From: AP-15 sp963785565
Lineage (GTDB): Bacteria > Pseudomonadota > Alphaproteobacteria > ATCC43930 > CGMCC-115725
Assembly: GCA_963785565.1 (NCBI GenBank)
Contig: CAWAVV010000026.1
Coordinates: forward strand, 1 to 64,000
Reading direction: 5' to 3'
Length of the DNA: 64,000 bases
The notes below the pieces were generated by a model. That model saw only the letters and a program-made list of their open reading frames with translations, had not been told where the DNA came from and searched no databases. This document shows, piece by piece, positions 43,955-52,586 of this stretch. The position numbers and the translations under genes are program-made. How positions within the stretch are numbered: position 1 is the stretch's first letter; the number at the start of each line of letters is the position of its first letter.

Positions 43955-45100
43955 TCAGAGCAAGTGCCCGCTGCGCGTGGCCTTGGTGCGCAGATAACGC
44001 TCGTTGTGCCCGTTCGCCGGAAAGACGTGGGGAACCCGCTCGACGACGCGGATGCCGTAGCGCTGGAGCGCCGCCATCTTGTCGGGGTTGTTGGTCAACA
44101 AGCGGATCGTGCCGAAGCCGAGTTGACGCAGCATCTCCGCAGCCGGCAGATAGACGCGTTCGTCGGCGTCAAAGCCCAGCTGCTCGTTGGCATCGAGCGT
44201 GTCAAAGCCGGCATCCTGCAGCTGATAGGCCCTGAGCTTGTTGACGAGACCGATGCCTCGTCCTTCCTGTGCAAGATAGAGCAGCACGCCCCCGCCGGCC
44301 CGCGCGATCGCCGCGATGGAGCCTCGCAGTTGATCGCCGCAATCGCAGCGCAAGCTGGCCAGCAGGTCGCCGGTGAAGCATTCCGAATGCAGCCGCACCA
44401 GCACAGGGGCTGCCGGATCGGGCGTCCCGATCAATATCGCCAGATGCTCGACGCCGCCGTCACCCGGCCGGAACGCGATCAGACGAGCGTTTTCGGCGTC
44501 GGCGAGCGGCACCCGAGCCTCAGCGACGCGGGTCAGACCGGCCGTTGCGGCATCACGCTTGAACACAGTTATGGCCTCGATCACGGCCAAGTCAGCGCGC
44601 CGCGCCAGTAACTGGGCCTCGGCCGCGCCGACCCGAACGACCAGCGCCGCCGGCAGCAAGGACGCGAGCTTGGCCAGGGCGACCGCGGCCAAGGCCCCAC
44701 CCTTGGCGAGGACCGGCTGAGGACCGAACCCCGGCGGCTCGACACCCAGCGACGCCCCGGGGTCAGCCAGGTTGCGGATCACCGCTGCCGGCATTTCGAG
44801 AGAAACCGAGATCGTCAACGCGCCCGACAATTCCTCACGCGGCGCGAGGCCGAGCGCCACCGCACGACGGCGCGTCAGCACGACACGGGGCGACGCGGCG
44901 GAGACTTCGCGCAACCGGCGCAAATTCTCTTCTGTCACCAACTCAGCGGCGATCGCGAGCACGTTGAGCTTATCGTCGCGGATCAGCACCGGCTCGGCTC
45001 GGCGCAACGCTGTGATCGCCCCGCCCAGATCGCGGCCCGCATTCGTCGTCGTCGCGACGCCGTCACGCGCTACTCTCGCAATGGTCTTGAATTCGGGCAC
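43955..45100 (-). CDS. ribA: GTP cyclohydrolase II with an N-terminal RibB-like domain
   Basis: 381 residues, GTG start at 45100 with GAGGAG. The C-terminal GTP cyclohydrolase II domain is complete: zinc cysteines in ECFTGDLLASLRCDCGDQL, YLAQEGRGIGLVNKLRAYQLQ and RLLTNNPDKMAAL. The N-terminal 190 residues have the shape of a DHBP synthase (RibB) domain but none of its usual acidic active-site motif, so it is probably inactive, as in several alphaproteobacteria. It opens GTP to begin riboflavin synthesis. No FMN riboswitch was recognised in the 353-base leader. Confidence 0.87.
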   Translation of the reverse strand: MPEFKTIARVARDGVATTTNAGRDLGGAITALRRAEPVLIRDDKLNVLAIAAELVTEENLRRLREVSAASPRVVLTRRRAVALGLAPREELSGALTISVSLEMPAAVIRNLADPGASLGVEPPGFGPQPVLAKGGALAAVALAKLASLLPAALVVRVGAAEAQLLARRADLAVIEAITVFKRDAATAGLTRVAEARVPLADAENARLIAFRPGDGGVEHLAILIGTPDPAAPVLVRLHSECFTGDLLASLRCDCGDQLRGSIAAIARAGGGVLLYLAQEGRGIGLVNKLRAYQLQDAGFDTLDANEQLGFDADERVYLPAAEMLRQLGFGTIRLLTNNPDKMAALQRYGIRVVERVPHVFPANGHNERYLRTKATRSGHLL

Positions 45101-45453
45101 CCGATTCTCCTCAACGCCGCCTGCATATCATAGGCGGGGGTGGCGACGGCGCCAGCAAACTTATTCGCATAGGAGCATTCCCGACACGGTCGAGCAGAAC
45201 ACTGGCGGGTTCGGTATACCGGGACCGCAGCGGCGCGCCGAGAGACCCCGTGCCCGACCTCCTTGTCGCGCCCGTAACCGCTCAGTGAGGCGGCCGGCTG
45301 GCGCAAGCGGGCGGCGATCGGTTAAGCTCGAAACGCGCTTATCGGGGATGAGACGGGATGAACCCGGCGGATAATCGCTGGTTTCGACAGCGTGGCCCCC
45401 GATCGTGACACAGGGACGGCCATGCTGGTCTTCCGAACCCGGCGGATGGGGTC
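45101..45453. other. Divergent intergenic region between ribA and the response regulator gene
   Basis: 353 bases between two diverging starts. It must include both promoters. Several short frames cross it but lack coding character or ribosome sites. No conserved riboswitch or repeat was identified. Confidence 0.5.
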
Positions 45454-46143
45454 ATGAGGGCTGGTCGCAGAATATTGATCGTCGACGATGACAGCGCGCT
45501 GCGCCAATCGCTAACCGAGCAGCTGGAGCTCCACGAGGAGTTCGTGACCGTGGAGTGCGAAACCGCGGCGCGGGCACTGGAAATCGCCAAACATGAGCGC
45601 CTCGATGCGATCCTCCTCGATGTCGGCCTGCCCGACATGGATGGGCGGGAGCTGTGCCGCCGCTTGCGCGATGCGGCAGTTCAGGTGCCGATCGTCATGC
45701 TGACCGGGGCCGACAGCGATGCCGACACCATCCTCGGCCTCGATGCGGGCGCCGACGATTACGTCACGAAGCCGTTTCGGCTGAGCGTATTGCTCGCTCG
45801 CCTGCGCGCACATCTGCGCCAGAGCGAGCACAGCGACGACGCCGAATTCACGATTGGCCCCTACACCTTCCGCCCCGGCGCCAAGCTGCTGCTCGACCCG
45901 GGCGGGCGTAAGAAGGTCAGGCTCACCGAAAAGGAAACGGCGATCCTCAAATACCTCTATCGCGCCCGCGATCGAGTGATCGGGCGCGGTACCCTGCTCG
46001 GCGAGGTGTGGGGCTACAATGCCGGGGTGACAACCCACACCTTGGAGACCCATGTGTACCGGCTACGCCAAAAGATCGAGCGTGATCCGACACGCGCCGA
46101 GATCCTGGTAACCGAGTCCGGCGGCTACCGCTTGGTCCCTTGA
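45454..46143 (+). CDS. OmpR/PhoB-family response regulator, no linked kinase
   Basis: 229 residues. The receiver domain has the acidic pair D11-D13 (VDDDS), phosphoacceptor D56 (LLDVGLPDMDG), T84 and K106 (VTKPF). The C-terminal winged helix (about 130-229) has the RLTEKETAILKYLY start, the VWGYN segment and THTLETHVYRLRQKIE recognition helix. It ends GGYRLVP as the family does. No histidine kinase gene adjoins; the next gene is a glycosyltransferase-like gene. Target genes unknown. Confidence 0.9.
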   Translation: MRAGRRILIVDDDSALRQSLTEQLELHEEFVTVECETAARALEIAKHERLDAILLDVGLPDMDGRELCRRLRDAAVQVPIVMLTGADSDADTILGLDAGADDYVTKPFRLSVLLARLRAHLRQSEHSDDAEFTIGPYTFRPGAKLLLDPGGRKKVRLTEKETAILKYLYRARDRVIGRGTLLGEVWGYNAGVTTHTLETHVYRLRQKIERDPTRAEILVTESGGYRLVP

Positions 46144-46171
46144 CGCGCGCCGGTCTGGCCAGCGACGGCCG

Positions 46172-47113
46172 ATGACCGCGTCCGGCCGTCTGTTGATCGT
46201 CAGCGGGGCAGATCGCGCGTATTTCCCGCTGTTGCGCGACACTGTCCTGTCGGTGCGGACCCAGCGCCGGGATGCCAAGATCGGAATTTTGGATGTCGGG
46301 CTCGAACCGGAGCAGCGCGCGTGGCTCGCCCAACGCGTAACCCATCTCGTCCATCCTGACTGGGATATCGATTTTCCGGGGCGTGAGCACACCCCGGAAG
46401 CGCGCAAGGCGCAGTTCGCGCGGCCCTTTCTGCCGCGCCACTTCCCGGGCTACGAGACCTACCTCTGGATCGACGCGGATGCTTGGCTGCAAGACTGGCG
46501 GGTGGTCGAGTTGTATGCCCGCGCCGCGCGCGGCGGCAAGCTGGCGATCACCCCGGAGATCGACCGCGCCTATAAGCGCCACTACAAGCGGCCGAAACTG
46601 TTCGGCTGGACTTTGGCGTGGAAGAACTACCGTGAGGCGTTCGGCTGGCGCGCCGCCGACCGTCTCGGCCGCAATCCAATGGTCAATTGCGGCGTTTTTG
46701 CCTTGCGCGGCGACGCCCCGCACTGGCAGGTATGGGCGCGGATCATGGCGCAGGTTGCGCAACGGACGCGGTTTTTCTTTGTTGAGCAGACCGCACTCAA
46801 CTACGCAATATTTGCCGAGAAACTTCCGGTTGATTTCCTGCCGGCATATTGCAACTGGATGCCGGGTGACGCGGCGCCCGCCTTTGACGCCGCGCGCGGT
46901 TTGTTCGTCGAGCCCTATTCGCCGCATGAGGCGATCGGCGTGATGCATCTCGCCGGCCGCGAGCAGAAGACCCATGTCTTCCGCCTGAACCGATTGGACG
47001 GCGGGACGGTCGAGACCTCGCTGCGCTATGGTGAAAGTCGTGCCTTATGCGAGCGGCTGGTGACGGTGACTGCTGCTCGGCGACCGGACGGAGAGGGCGC
47101 GGCCTCACGATGA
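46172..47113 (+). CDS. Glycosyltransferase-like protein (GT-A, DxD)
   Basis: 313 residues. N-terminal Rossmann-like start (LLIVSGADRAYFPLLRDTVLSV), DxD motif in YLWIDADAWL, later NPMVNCGVFALRGD and the C-terminal PAYCNWMPGD and GVMHLAG. These resemble family 8-type nucleotide-sugar transferases. Could act on a surface glycan. Starts 29 bases after the response regulator and may be co-transcribed with it. Confidence 0.7.
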   Translation: MTASGRLLIVSGADRAYFPLLRDTVLSVRTQRRDAKIGILDVGLEPEQRAWLAQRVTHLVHPDWDIDFPGREHTPEARKAQFARPFLPRHFPGYETYLWIDADAWLQDWRVVELYARAARGGKLAITPEIDRAYKRHYKRPKLFGWTLAWKNYREAFGWRAADRLGRNPMVNCGVFALRGDAPHWQVWARIMAQVAQRTRFFFVEQTALNYAIFAEKLPVDFLPAYCNWMPGDAAPAFDAARGLFVEPYSPHEAIGVMHLAGREQKTHVFRLNRLDGGTVETSLRYGESRALCERLVTVTAARRPDGEGAASR

Positions 47114-47221
47114 AGTGAATGGAAATAAACCGCACAGACTATCTTTTCCGTCATTTTCGGCTTCTCGTTGAGCGACCCCTTCAATAGTCTCCGCGTCCGA
47201 ACCACACGCCAGGAGGAGAAC

Positions 47222-47653
47222 ATGGGTTATCTGCGGTTATCGGTCTTGGGGGTCCTCGCTTTATGTCTGGTCTCGGGAGCTGCCCAGGCCGAGACAAAAA
47301 TCTTCAAGGCGACCCTCAGCGGCGCCAGCGAGGTTCCACCGAACGCTGGCGCCGGCGACGGCACCGCGACGGCGACGCTCGATACCGCCACCGGAAAGCT
47401 GGTCTGGGACGTCACCTATTCGGGTCTGACTGGCCCGGCGAAGGCAGCCCATATTCACGGTCCGGCAGGCCCGGGACAAAATGCGGGAGTGGTGGTCCCG
47501 CTGAAAGGCGACCTGGCCAGCCCGATCAAAGGCTCGGCGACCTTGACCGCGGCGCAGATGGCGGACCTCGAGGCCGGGAATTACTACGTCAACATTCACA
47601 CGGCGGCGAATAAGGGTGGAGAACTCCGCGGCCAGCTGCAACCGGCGCCATAA
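47222..47653 (+). CDS. CHRD-domain exported protein
   Basis: 143 residues from the ATG at 47222 (AGGAGGAG upstream). Signal peptide MGYLRLSVLGVLALCLVSGAAQA. The CHRD domain reads KATLSGASEVPPNAGAGDG, AAHIHGPAGPGQNAGV and NYYVNIHTAANKGGELRGQL, which are its hallmark motifs. It is exported; family function in bacteria is unknown. Confidence 0.9.
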   Translation: MGYLRLSVLGVLALCLVSGAAQAETKIFKATLSGASEVPPNAGAGDGTATATLDTATGKLVWDVTYSGLTGPAKAAHIHGPAGPGQNAGVVVPLKGDLASPIKGSATLTAAQMADLEAGNYYVNIHTAANKGGELRGQLQPAP

Positions 47654-47669
47654 CCGGCGTAGGGGACGC

Positions 47670-48410
47670 TCAGAAGGCGACGCGCATATCCGCGACCGCT
47701 GATCCGAAATAAGCTTGCGGCTCCGAGGGCAGCTCGCCGCGCGCGTGCTCTTGACGGCTGACGCATCGGCTGGTCCTGGTGAATACCGCCTGCCAATTCG
47801 CCGATTGCGGAAGGGCGCCGAGCAGGCATTGATCGAAGACGGTGTAGGTGCGCTCGACCTGACAGCCGAAGGAGGGCCGGTCCCGGCGCGCCGCGGTCAG
47901 GATGATACGGTTCGGCTCGGCCATCGGCCCCGCGGCAAAACCGCCAGTGTAGCAGCCCGAGACGATGACCACCGTCGGAACCATCGCACAGCCGCGCGAC
48001 AGAGCTTGGGCGAGCTCTTCCGGGTGCAACGCCCGTTGTGAGCGGGCGAGCCACAGCCCGGCGTTGGGCTCGCCATGCGAAGTCATGAAAACCAAGCAGT
48101 GGTCGCCGGGCCGGGCCGGCAGGTCGGCAATCTGCCGCAGCAGGTTCTCGGCGGTGGCGGGCTCGACGCCATGGCGCAGTTCTGCGCTGCTCGCGCTCAG
48201 CCGGTGGATGTTGGCGGGTGGCACCCCCGACGCGACAAGCCGCCGGGCGAAGGCCCGAGTGGCGTCATCGAATACCGGTTGGGCATTGTCGCCGGCGGCG
48301 AGCACCGCCTGCCAGCCGCCGCCGGATTGGGTCACTGATCCGCCGTAGCCGGAAACCAGGGTCAGGACCAGAATAAAGGCCGGCGCCCGCGCGAGTACCC
48401 AAGACCCCAT
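47670..48410 (-). CDS. Peptidase C13 (legumain/caspase-fold) family protein
   Basis: 246 residues from the ATG at 48410, where a hydrophobic signal or anchor begins (APAFILVLTLVSGYGG); a longer frame to 48539 is rejected. The catalytic dyad is H112 (FMTSHGEPNAG) and C153 (VVIVSGCYTGGF), as in clan CD peptidases. A probable lipid anchor is not seen. Likely periplasmic or membrane-anchored. Substrates are unknown. Convergent with the CHRD gene and divergent from the pterin dehydratase gene. Confidence 0.82.
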   Translation of the reverse strand: MGSWVLARAPAFILVLTLVSGYGGSVTQSGGGWQAVLAAGDNAQPVFDDATRAFARRLVASGVPPANIHRLSASSAELRHGVEPATAENLLRQIADLPARPGDHCLVFMTSHGEPNAGLWLARSQRALHPEELAQALSRGCAMVPTVVIVSGCYTGGFAAGPMAEPNRIILTAARRDRPSFGCQVERTYTVFDQCLLGALPQSANWQAVFTRTSRCVSRQEHARGELPSEPQAYFGSAVADMRVAF

Positions 48411-48477
48411 CGAACCGGACCTCCGCACCTCCGTCCCGCGTTTCGTGCTATGCTGTGGCATTCGATGGAGGTGACCA

Positions 48478-48831
48478 ATGGCCATAGCACTCGTCGAGAA
48501 AAGTTGCACGCCCTGCCGTGGCGGCATCCCGCCGCTCACCCGCGAGGAGGCCGAGAGCTTCCACGTCCAAGCCCCAGATTGGAGTCTGCTCGACGAAGCA
48601 AAGCGGATCGAGCGGACCTATCGCTTCAAGAATTTCCGCGAGGCCTTTGGTTTTGTCGAGCGCGCGGCTGCGCTCGCCGAGACCGAGAGCCATCACCCCG
48701 AGATCCGCTTCGGCTGGGGCTTCGCGACGGTCTCGCTGCACACCAAAAAGATCAAGGGGCTGCACGAGAATGATTTTATCATCGCGGCCAAGCTCGACCG
48801 TATCGCGGCGGACGAGGGGGTGCCGGCCTGA
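48478..48831 (+). CDS. phhB: Pterin-4a-carbinolamine dehydratase
   Basis: 117 residues, usual length about 100-118. The signature ESHHPEIRFGWGFATVSLHT (active-site histidines) and GLHENDFIIAAKLD place it in the PCD family. Recycles tetrahydrobiopterin for phenylalanine hydroxylase; no phhA gene lies in the window, so the partner may be elsewhere. Divergent from the C13 peptidase gene across 67 bases. Confidence 0.9.
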   Translation: MAIALVEKSCTPCRGGIPPLTREEAESFHVQAPDWSLLDEAKRIERTYRFKNFREAFGFVERAAALAETESHHPEIRFGWGFATVSLHTKKIKGLHENDFIIAAKLDRIAADEGVPA

Positions 48832-48909
48832 CAACAGAACGTGGGGCAGTGTAGTAGAATCCGCCGCTGACGCCGGCGGGCGCTCAACCACAAGCAAGGG
48901 AGGAACGCG

Positions 48910-49203
48910 GTGCCCACTTACATCATGCTCGCCAACTGGACCGATCAGGGAGCGCAAAAGGCCAAGGAGTCGCCGCGTCGGGTCGACACCGCCAAAAAGG
49001 CGCTGGTCGACATGGGCGGCGAGTTCAAAGGCCTCTACATGACGATGGGCGATTACGATCTGATCGCGATTTATGAAGCGCCGGACGATGCCGTGGCGGC
49101 AAGGTTTACCTTGCTGCTCGGGATGCTGGGGACGGTGCGAACCAAAACCCTGAAAGCGTTTCCCGAGGCGGCCTATCGCGAGATCATCTCGTCGCTCGGC
49201 TAA
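48910..49203 (+). CDS. GYD-domain protein
   Basis: 97 residues with a GTG start at 48910 after GGGAGGA. The sequence MPTYIMLANWTDQGAQ, MGDYDLIAIYEAPDD and a final TLKAFPEAAYREII is typical of short GYD-domain proteins (dimeric alpha/beta barrel-like). Role unknown. Its stop overlaps the converging DHA2 pump gene by four bases. Confidence 0.85.
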   Translation: MPTYIMLANWTDQGAQKAKESPRRVDTAKKALVDMGGEFKGLYMTMGDYDLIAIYEAPDDAVAARFTLLLGMLGTVRTKTLKAFPEAAYREIISSLG

Positions 49204-50774
49204 TCGAGCGCGGCGACAGCCGCGCCGCCCGGGATCGACCGCGGCCGGCGCAGCAGCAGCAGCAGCGGCACAGCGGCGACGACGAGAAGCATCATCAGCA
49301 TGAAATCGTCGATATAGGCCACCATTGCCGCTTGCCGCGTCGCCTCGGCATTCAGCGCGGCGACACCCGATGGGGTCACCAAGCTATAGGGCGGCCCCAG
49401 TTGCGGCGCACGGGCGAGCGGGTTGTCGGGCCGCAAACTCTCGACGAGGCGCGAATGCACGATCTGGGTGTTCTGATCGAGCAGCGCCTCGACGATGGCG
49501 ATGCCGACGCTGCCGCCAATATTGCGCATCAAGCTGAAAATCGCTGTGCCCTGGGTCAGAAGGTTGCGCGGCAAGGTCGAAAAAGTTATAATACTCAACG
49601 GGGTAAATACAAAGCCGAGGCCAAAGCCCTGCGTCACCCCGGTCGAAATGACGGGGCCCATTCCCATCAGCAGCGAAAACCCGGTCATCTGCCACATCGA
49701 CACCGCGGTCAGCACAAGCCCCGCCAGGATCAGCAACCTGGTATCGACCCGGCCGACCAGGCGGGCGACCACCAGCATGGCGATCATCGTGCCGACGCCG
49801 CGCGGCACCGTCACCAGCCCTGTTGTAAACACCGGGTAGTTCATCAAATCCTGCAGCATCGTCGGCAATAACGTCATGGTGCCGTAAAGCGGGATGCCGA
49901 TCAGAAACATCAGCAGGGTGCCGGCGATGCAGTTGGCATCCTTGAGCAGATCGCGGTTCAGGAACGACCGGTCGGTAGCGGTCGCCGTATGGACGATGAA
50001 GAGATAGAGGCAGAGCCCGGCAATTGTCGCCTCGATCCAGATCTCGCTCGAGCCGAACCAGTCCTTCAGCTGCCCGCGGTCGAGCAGCATCTGCAAGGCG
50101 CCGATCGCCACGCTCAACGTCGCGAAGCCGAAGAAGTCGAACGCCTCGCGCTGGGCCCGGCGCGTTTCGTGGATGAAGATCAGGATGCCGGCGCCGGCGA
50201 GAACCCCGACCGGCAGATTAATAAAAAACACCCAGCGCCAACTGTAGTCGTCGGTCAGCCAGCCGCCGAGCGCCGGGCCGATGATCGGGCCCAGAATGAC
50301 CCCCAGGCCCCAGACAGCCATTGCCCTCGCCTGGCGATGGGGCGGGTTGATCTGCAGCAATACCGCTTGCGACAGCGGGACCAACGCCGCGCCGCAGACG
50401 CCCTGGAGCAGGCGAAAAATTACCAGCTGGGTGAGGCTGGTGGCCATGCCGCACAACGCGGAGGCCAAGGTGAAGCCGACGACCGAGATAAAAAAGACGT
50501 ATTTGATACCGAACCGGCCGGCGAGCCAGCCGGTCAGCGGCGTCATGATCGCCGCGGCGACGATATAGGAAGTCACCACCCAGGCGATCTGGTCCTGCGC
50601 CACCGAGAAGCTGCCCTGCATGTGCGGCAGCGCCACGTTGGCGATCGTGGTGTCGACCCCCTGCATGAAGGTCGCCAGCATGATCGAGACCGTGATCCAG
50701 CCCCGGTTCGGCACCGGGGCCGGGGTAACGTCGCTCACCGCTCCGCTGTTTGCGTCGGCCGGCCGACGAGCCAT
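49200..50774 (-). CDS. emrB: DHA2-family MFS efflux pump (EmrB-like)
   Basis: 524 residues, 14 membrane segments expected. Motifs: GVDTTIANVALPHMQGSF, GWLAGRFGIKYVF and RLLQGVCGAALVPLSQAVLL, LGWLTDDYSWRWVFFINLP. The start at 50774 overlaps the emrA gene by 40 bases, so it is translationally coupled to it. Exports hydrophobic drugs or other toxic compounds with the adaptor EmrA and an outer-membrane channel encoded elsewhere. Paralogue of the pump at 52587. Confidence 0.9.
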   Translation of the reverse strand: MARRPADANSGAVSDVTPAPVPNRGWITVSIMLATFMQGVDTTIANVALPHMQGSFSVAQDQIAWVVTSYIVAAAIMTPLTGWLAGRFGIKYVFFISVVGFTLASALCGMATSLTQLVIFRLLQGVCGAALVPLSQAVLLQINPPHRQARAMAVWGLGVILGPIIGPALGGWLTDDYSWRWVFFINLPVGVLAGAGILIFIHETRRAQREAFDFFGFATLSVAIGALQMLLDRGQLKDWFGSSEIWIEATIAGLCLYLFIVHTATATDRSFLNRDLLKDANCIAGTLLMFLIGIPLYGTMTLLPTMLQDLMNYPVFTTGLVTVPRGVGTMIAMLVVARLVGRVDTRLLILAGLVLTAVSMWQMTGFSLLMGMGPVISTGVTQGFGLGFVFTPLSIITFSTLPRNLLTQGTAIFSLMRNIGGSVGIAIVEALLDQNTQIVHSRLVESLRPDNPLARAPQLGPPYSLVTPSGVAALNAEATRQAAMVAYIDDFMLMMLLVVAAVPLLLLLRRPRSIPGGAAVAALD

Positions 50775-51922
50775 GCGAACATCCGGTCGATGCGGTCGAG
50801 CCAGGGCCGATGGAACTCGGTATCGACCTCGACGGTAACGCTGAGCCCTGCGGCGAGAGGCTGGTTCGGGTCGAACTTATCAAAGCTGAGGCGCACCGGC
50901 AGGCGCTGGACTACCTTGACCCAATTGCCGGTCGCATTTTCCGCCGGCAGCAGCGAGAAGGTCAGCCCTGTTCCCGGGCTCAAACTCTGCACCGTGGCCG
51001 GGAACACGACATCGGGAAAGGTGTCGATCTCGACCGTCGCGGTCTGTCCGGGCCGCATATGGGTGAGCTCAGTCTCCTTGAAGTTGGCGGTCACCCAGAC
51101 GCGCTTGGTCGACACCAGGGAAAACAGCGCGGTCGGAGCCGCACCGGTGTCCACTCCTTGTACCCAGTTGCCGGGCTGGAGCTGGTCCACCTTGGTGACG
51201 ATGCCGGCTTCGGGCGCGCGCACCGTCGTGTAGGAGAGGTTGAGCTCTGCGCGATCCAGCGCTGCCTGGGCGTGCTGCACCATCGGATGCTGGGCGACCG
51301 GAATATCGGGATCGCCGCCGAGGCTGGCGAGCGTGCTGGCGACGTCCTGTTCCTTTGAGGCCAGCTGTTCGCGGGCGATCTTGTAGGCGTGGTTCGTCTG
51401 GTCGTATTGCGCCTGCGACGCGGTGCCCGATGCGAGCAGACGCTGCTGCCGCTCCAATTCGCGCTGCTGATAGACGAGGGTAGCCTCGGTGGCGGCGGCG
51501 TCGGCCTTCTTCTGCTGATAGGTCGCCTTCATCGCCTCGATCTGGAGCTTAATCGACGCCAGCTGCGCCTTGGCCTCCTCGACGGCGATGCGGAACGGCC
51601 GTTGATCGAGGGTGAACAGCACCTGGCCGGCGGTCACCCGCTCGTTGTCGCGAACATCGACTTCGGCGACGCGGCCAGACACCTCGTTGCTGATTGAGAT
51701 CCTCGCCGCGTCGACATAGGCGTCATCGGTCGAGACATAGCGGCCGGTCGTCAGATACCACCAGCCGGCAGCGAGCAGCACCACGATTGGCCCGAGCAGC
51801 ATCAGCGGCAGCCGGAGCCGCTGGCGCCAGGAACGCCGTCTCCCGAGGACCGCCGGCCGGCCGTCGACAGCGGCGCGAAGGGCGCCGATCGAGGACGCTT
51901 CGTTATCGGCGGAGGTCGTCAC
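50735..51922 (-). CDS. emrA: EmrA-like membrane-fusion adaptor of a multidrug efflux pump
   Basis: 395 residues: one N-terminal membrane helix (LMLLGPIVVLLAAGWWY), the STDDAYVDAARISISNEVSG lipoyl half, a coiled-coil hairpin (about 100-205), AGIVTKVDQLQPGNWV second lipoyl half and beta-barrel (VWVTANFKETELTHMRPGQ). The start overlaps the marR stop (ATGA). It bridges the inner-membrane pump to the outer membrane. Not a type I secretion adaptor in context, since its neighbour is a DHA2 carrier, not an ABC exporter. Confidence 0.9.
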   Translation of the reverse strand: MTTSADNEASSIGALRAAVDGRPAVLGRRRSWRQRLRLPLMLLGPIVVLLAAGWWYLTTGRYVSTDDAYVDAARISISNEVSGRVAEVDVRDNERVTAGQVLFTLDQRPFRIAVEEAKAQLASIKLQIEAMKATYQQKKADAAATEATLVYQQRELERQQRLLASGTASQAQYDQTNHAYKIAREQLASKEQDVASTLASLGGDPDIPVAQHPMVQHAQAALDRAELNLSYTTVRAPEAGIVTKVDQLQPGNWVQGVDTGAAPTALFSLVSTKRVWVTANFKETELTHMRPGQTATVEIDTFPDVVFPATVQSLSPGTGLTFSLLPAENATGNWVKVVQRLPVRLSFDKFDPNQPLAAGLSVTVEVDTEFHRPWLDRIDRMFAWLVGRPTQTAER

Positions 51923-52458
51923 TGGTGGCCTCCAACCGGCGATAAATTGGCCGCGACCCGCGCTCGGTATTGGGCCGGGCGATCACTCGGTTCGACGGCT
52001 TTCGACAGCGGTGTCACCGGCGGCGATGGAACGCGTTGGCACAGATTGCCGTGAACTCGGCGCAGCAGGTCAACTAGCTGCCGGCCCTCTACGTCGGTCA
52101 GGTCGGCGAACGCCTCGCTGCGAACTGCGCTCGACAGGTCGAGGATGCGGGCGAGAATCGGGCGCGCCTTTTCAGTCAAGACCAACCGGCGGGCCCGGCG
52201 GTCCCCCGGATCGGGTCGACGCTCGATCCAGCCATCCTCCTCCATGCGATCGAGCTGACGCACCAGGGTCATCGGCTTGATCTCGAGCAGATCGGCGAGA
52301 CCGGCCTGATTGATCCCTTCGTGGCGGGCGAGGTAGCCTAGCACGCGGCACTGCGACCGGGTGAGCCCAAGGAACAGCAGCGCCCGCTGGTTGAAGCGTC
52401 GCGCGAACAGGCGGGCCACGTCGTGCACGAGATAACCGAAGCTGCGATCGAGTTTCAT
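51919..52458 (-). CDS. MarR-family transcriptional regulator of the efflux operon
   Basis: 179 residues from the ATG at 52458; a TTG at 52476 is another option and no ribosome site decides it. Winged helix: LTRSQCRVLGYLARHEGINQ, LADLLEIKPMTLVRQLDRMEEDGWIERR and DPGDRRARRLVLTEK (the wing). It is the first gene before emrA and overlaps it by four bases. Likely a ligand-released repressor of the pump genes; no operator repeat was identified in the 128 bases upstream. Confidence 0.85.
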   Translation of the reverse strand: MKLDRSFGYLVHDVARLFARRFNQRALLFLGLTRSQCRVLGYLARHEGINQAGLADLLEIKPMTLVRQLDRMEEDGWIERRPDPGDRRARRLVLTEKARPILARILDLSSAVRSEAFADLTDVEGRQLVDLLRRVHGNLCQRVPSPPVTPLSKAVEPSDRPAQYRARVAANLSPVGGHQ

Positions 52459-52586
52459 AGCGATGCCAGACGACAAAGAACTACCCGAAGGTGATAATAA
52501 GCTATGATAGGGAAAATTTGAGCATCGCCACCTGTTCAGATCGCGCGGCTGGTAGAAGCGAATTCGATAGCTCGCCGCCGACGAGG

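Noticed and set aside
50735..51922. HlyD-type adaptor as the missing type I secretion partner of the RTX protein
   Set aside because: It overlaps an EmrB-type pump gene and has EmrA features; no ABC exporter is nearby.
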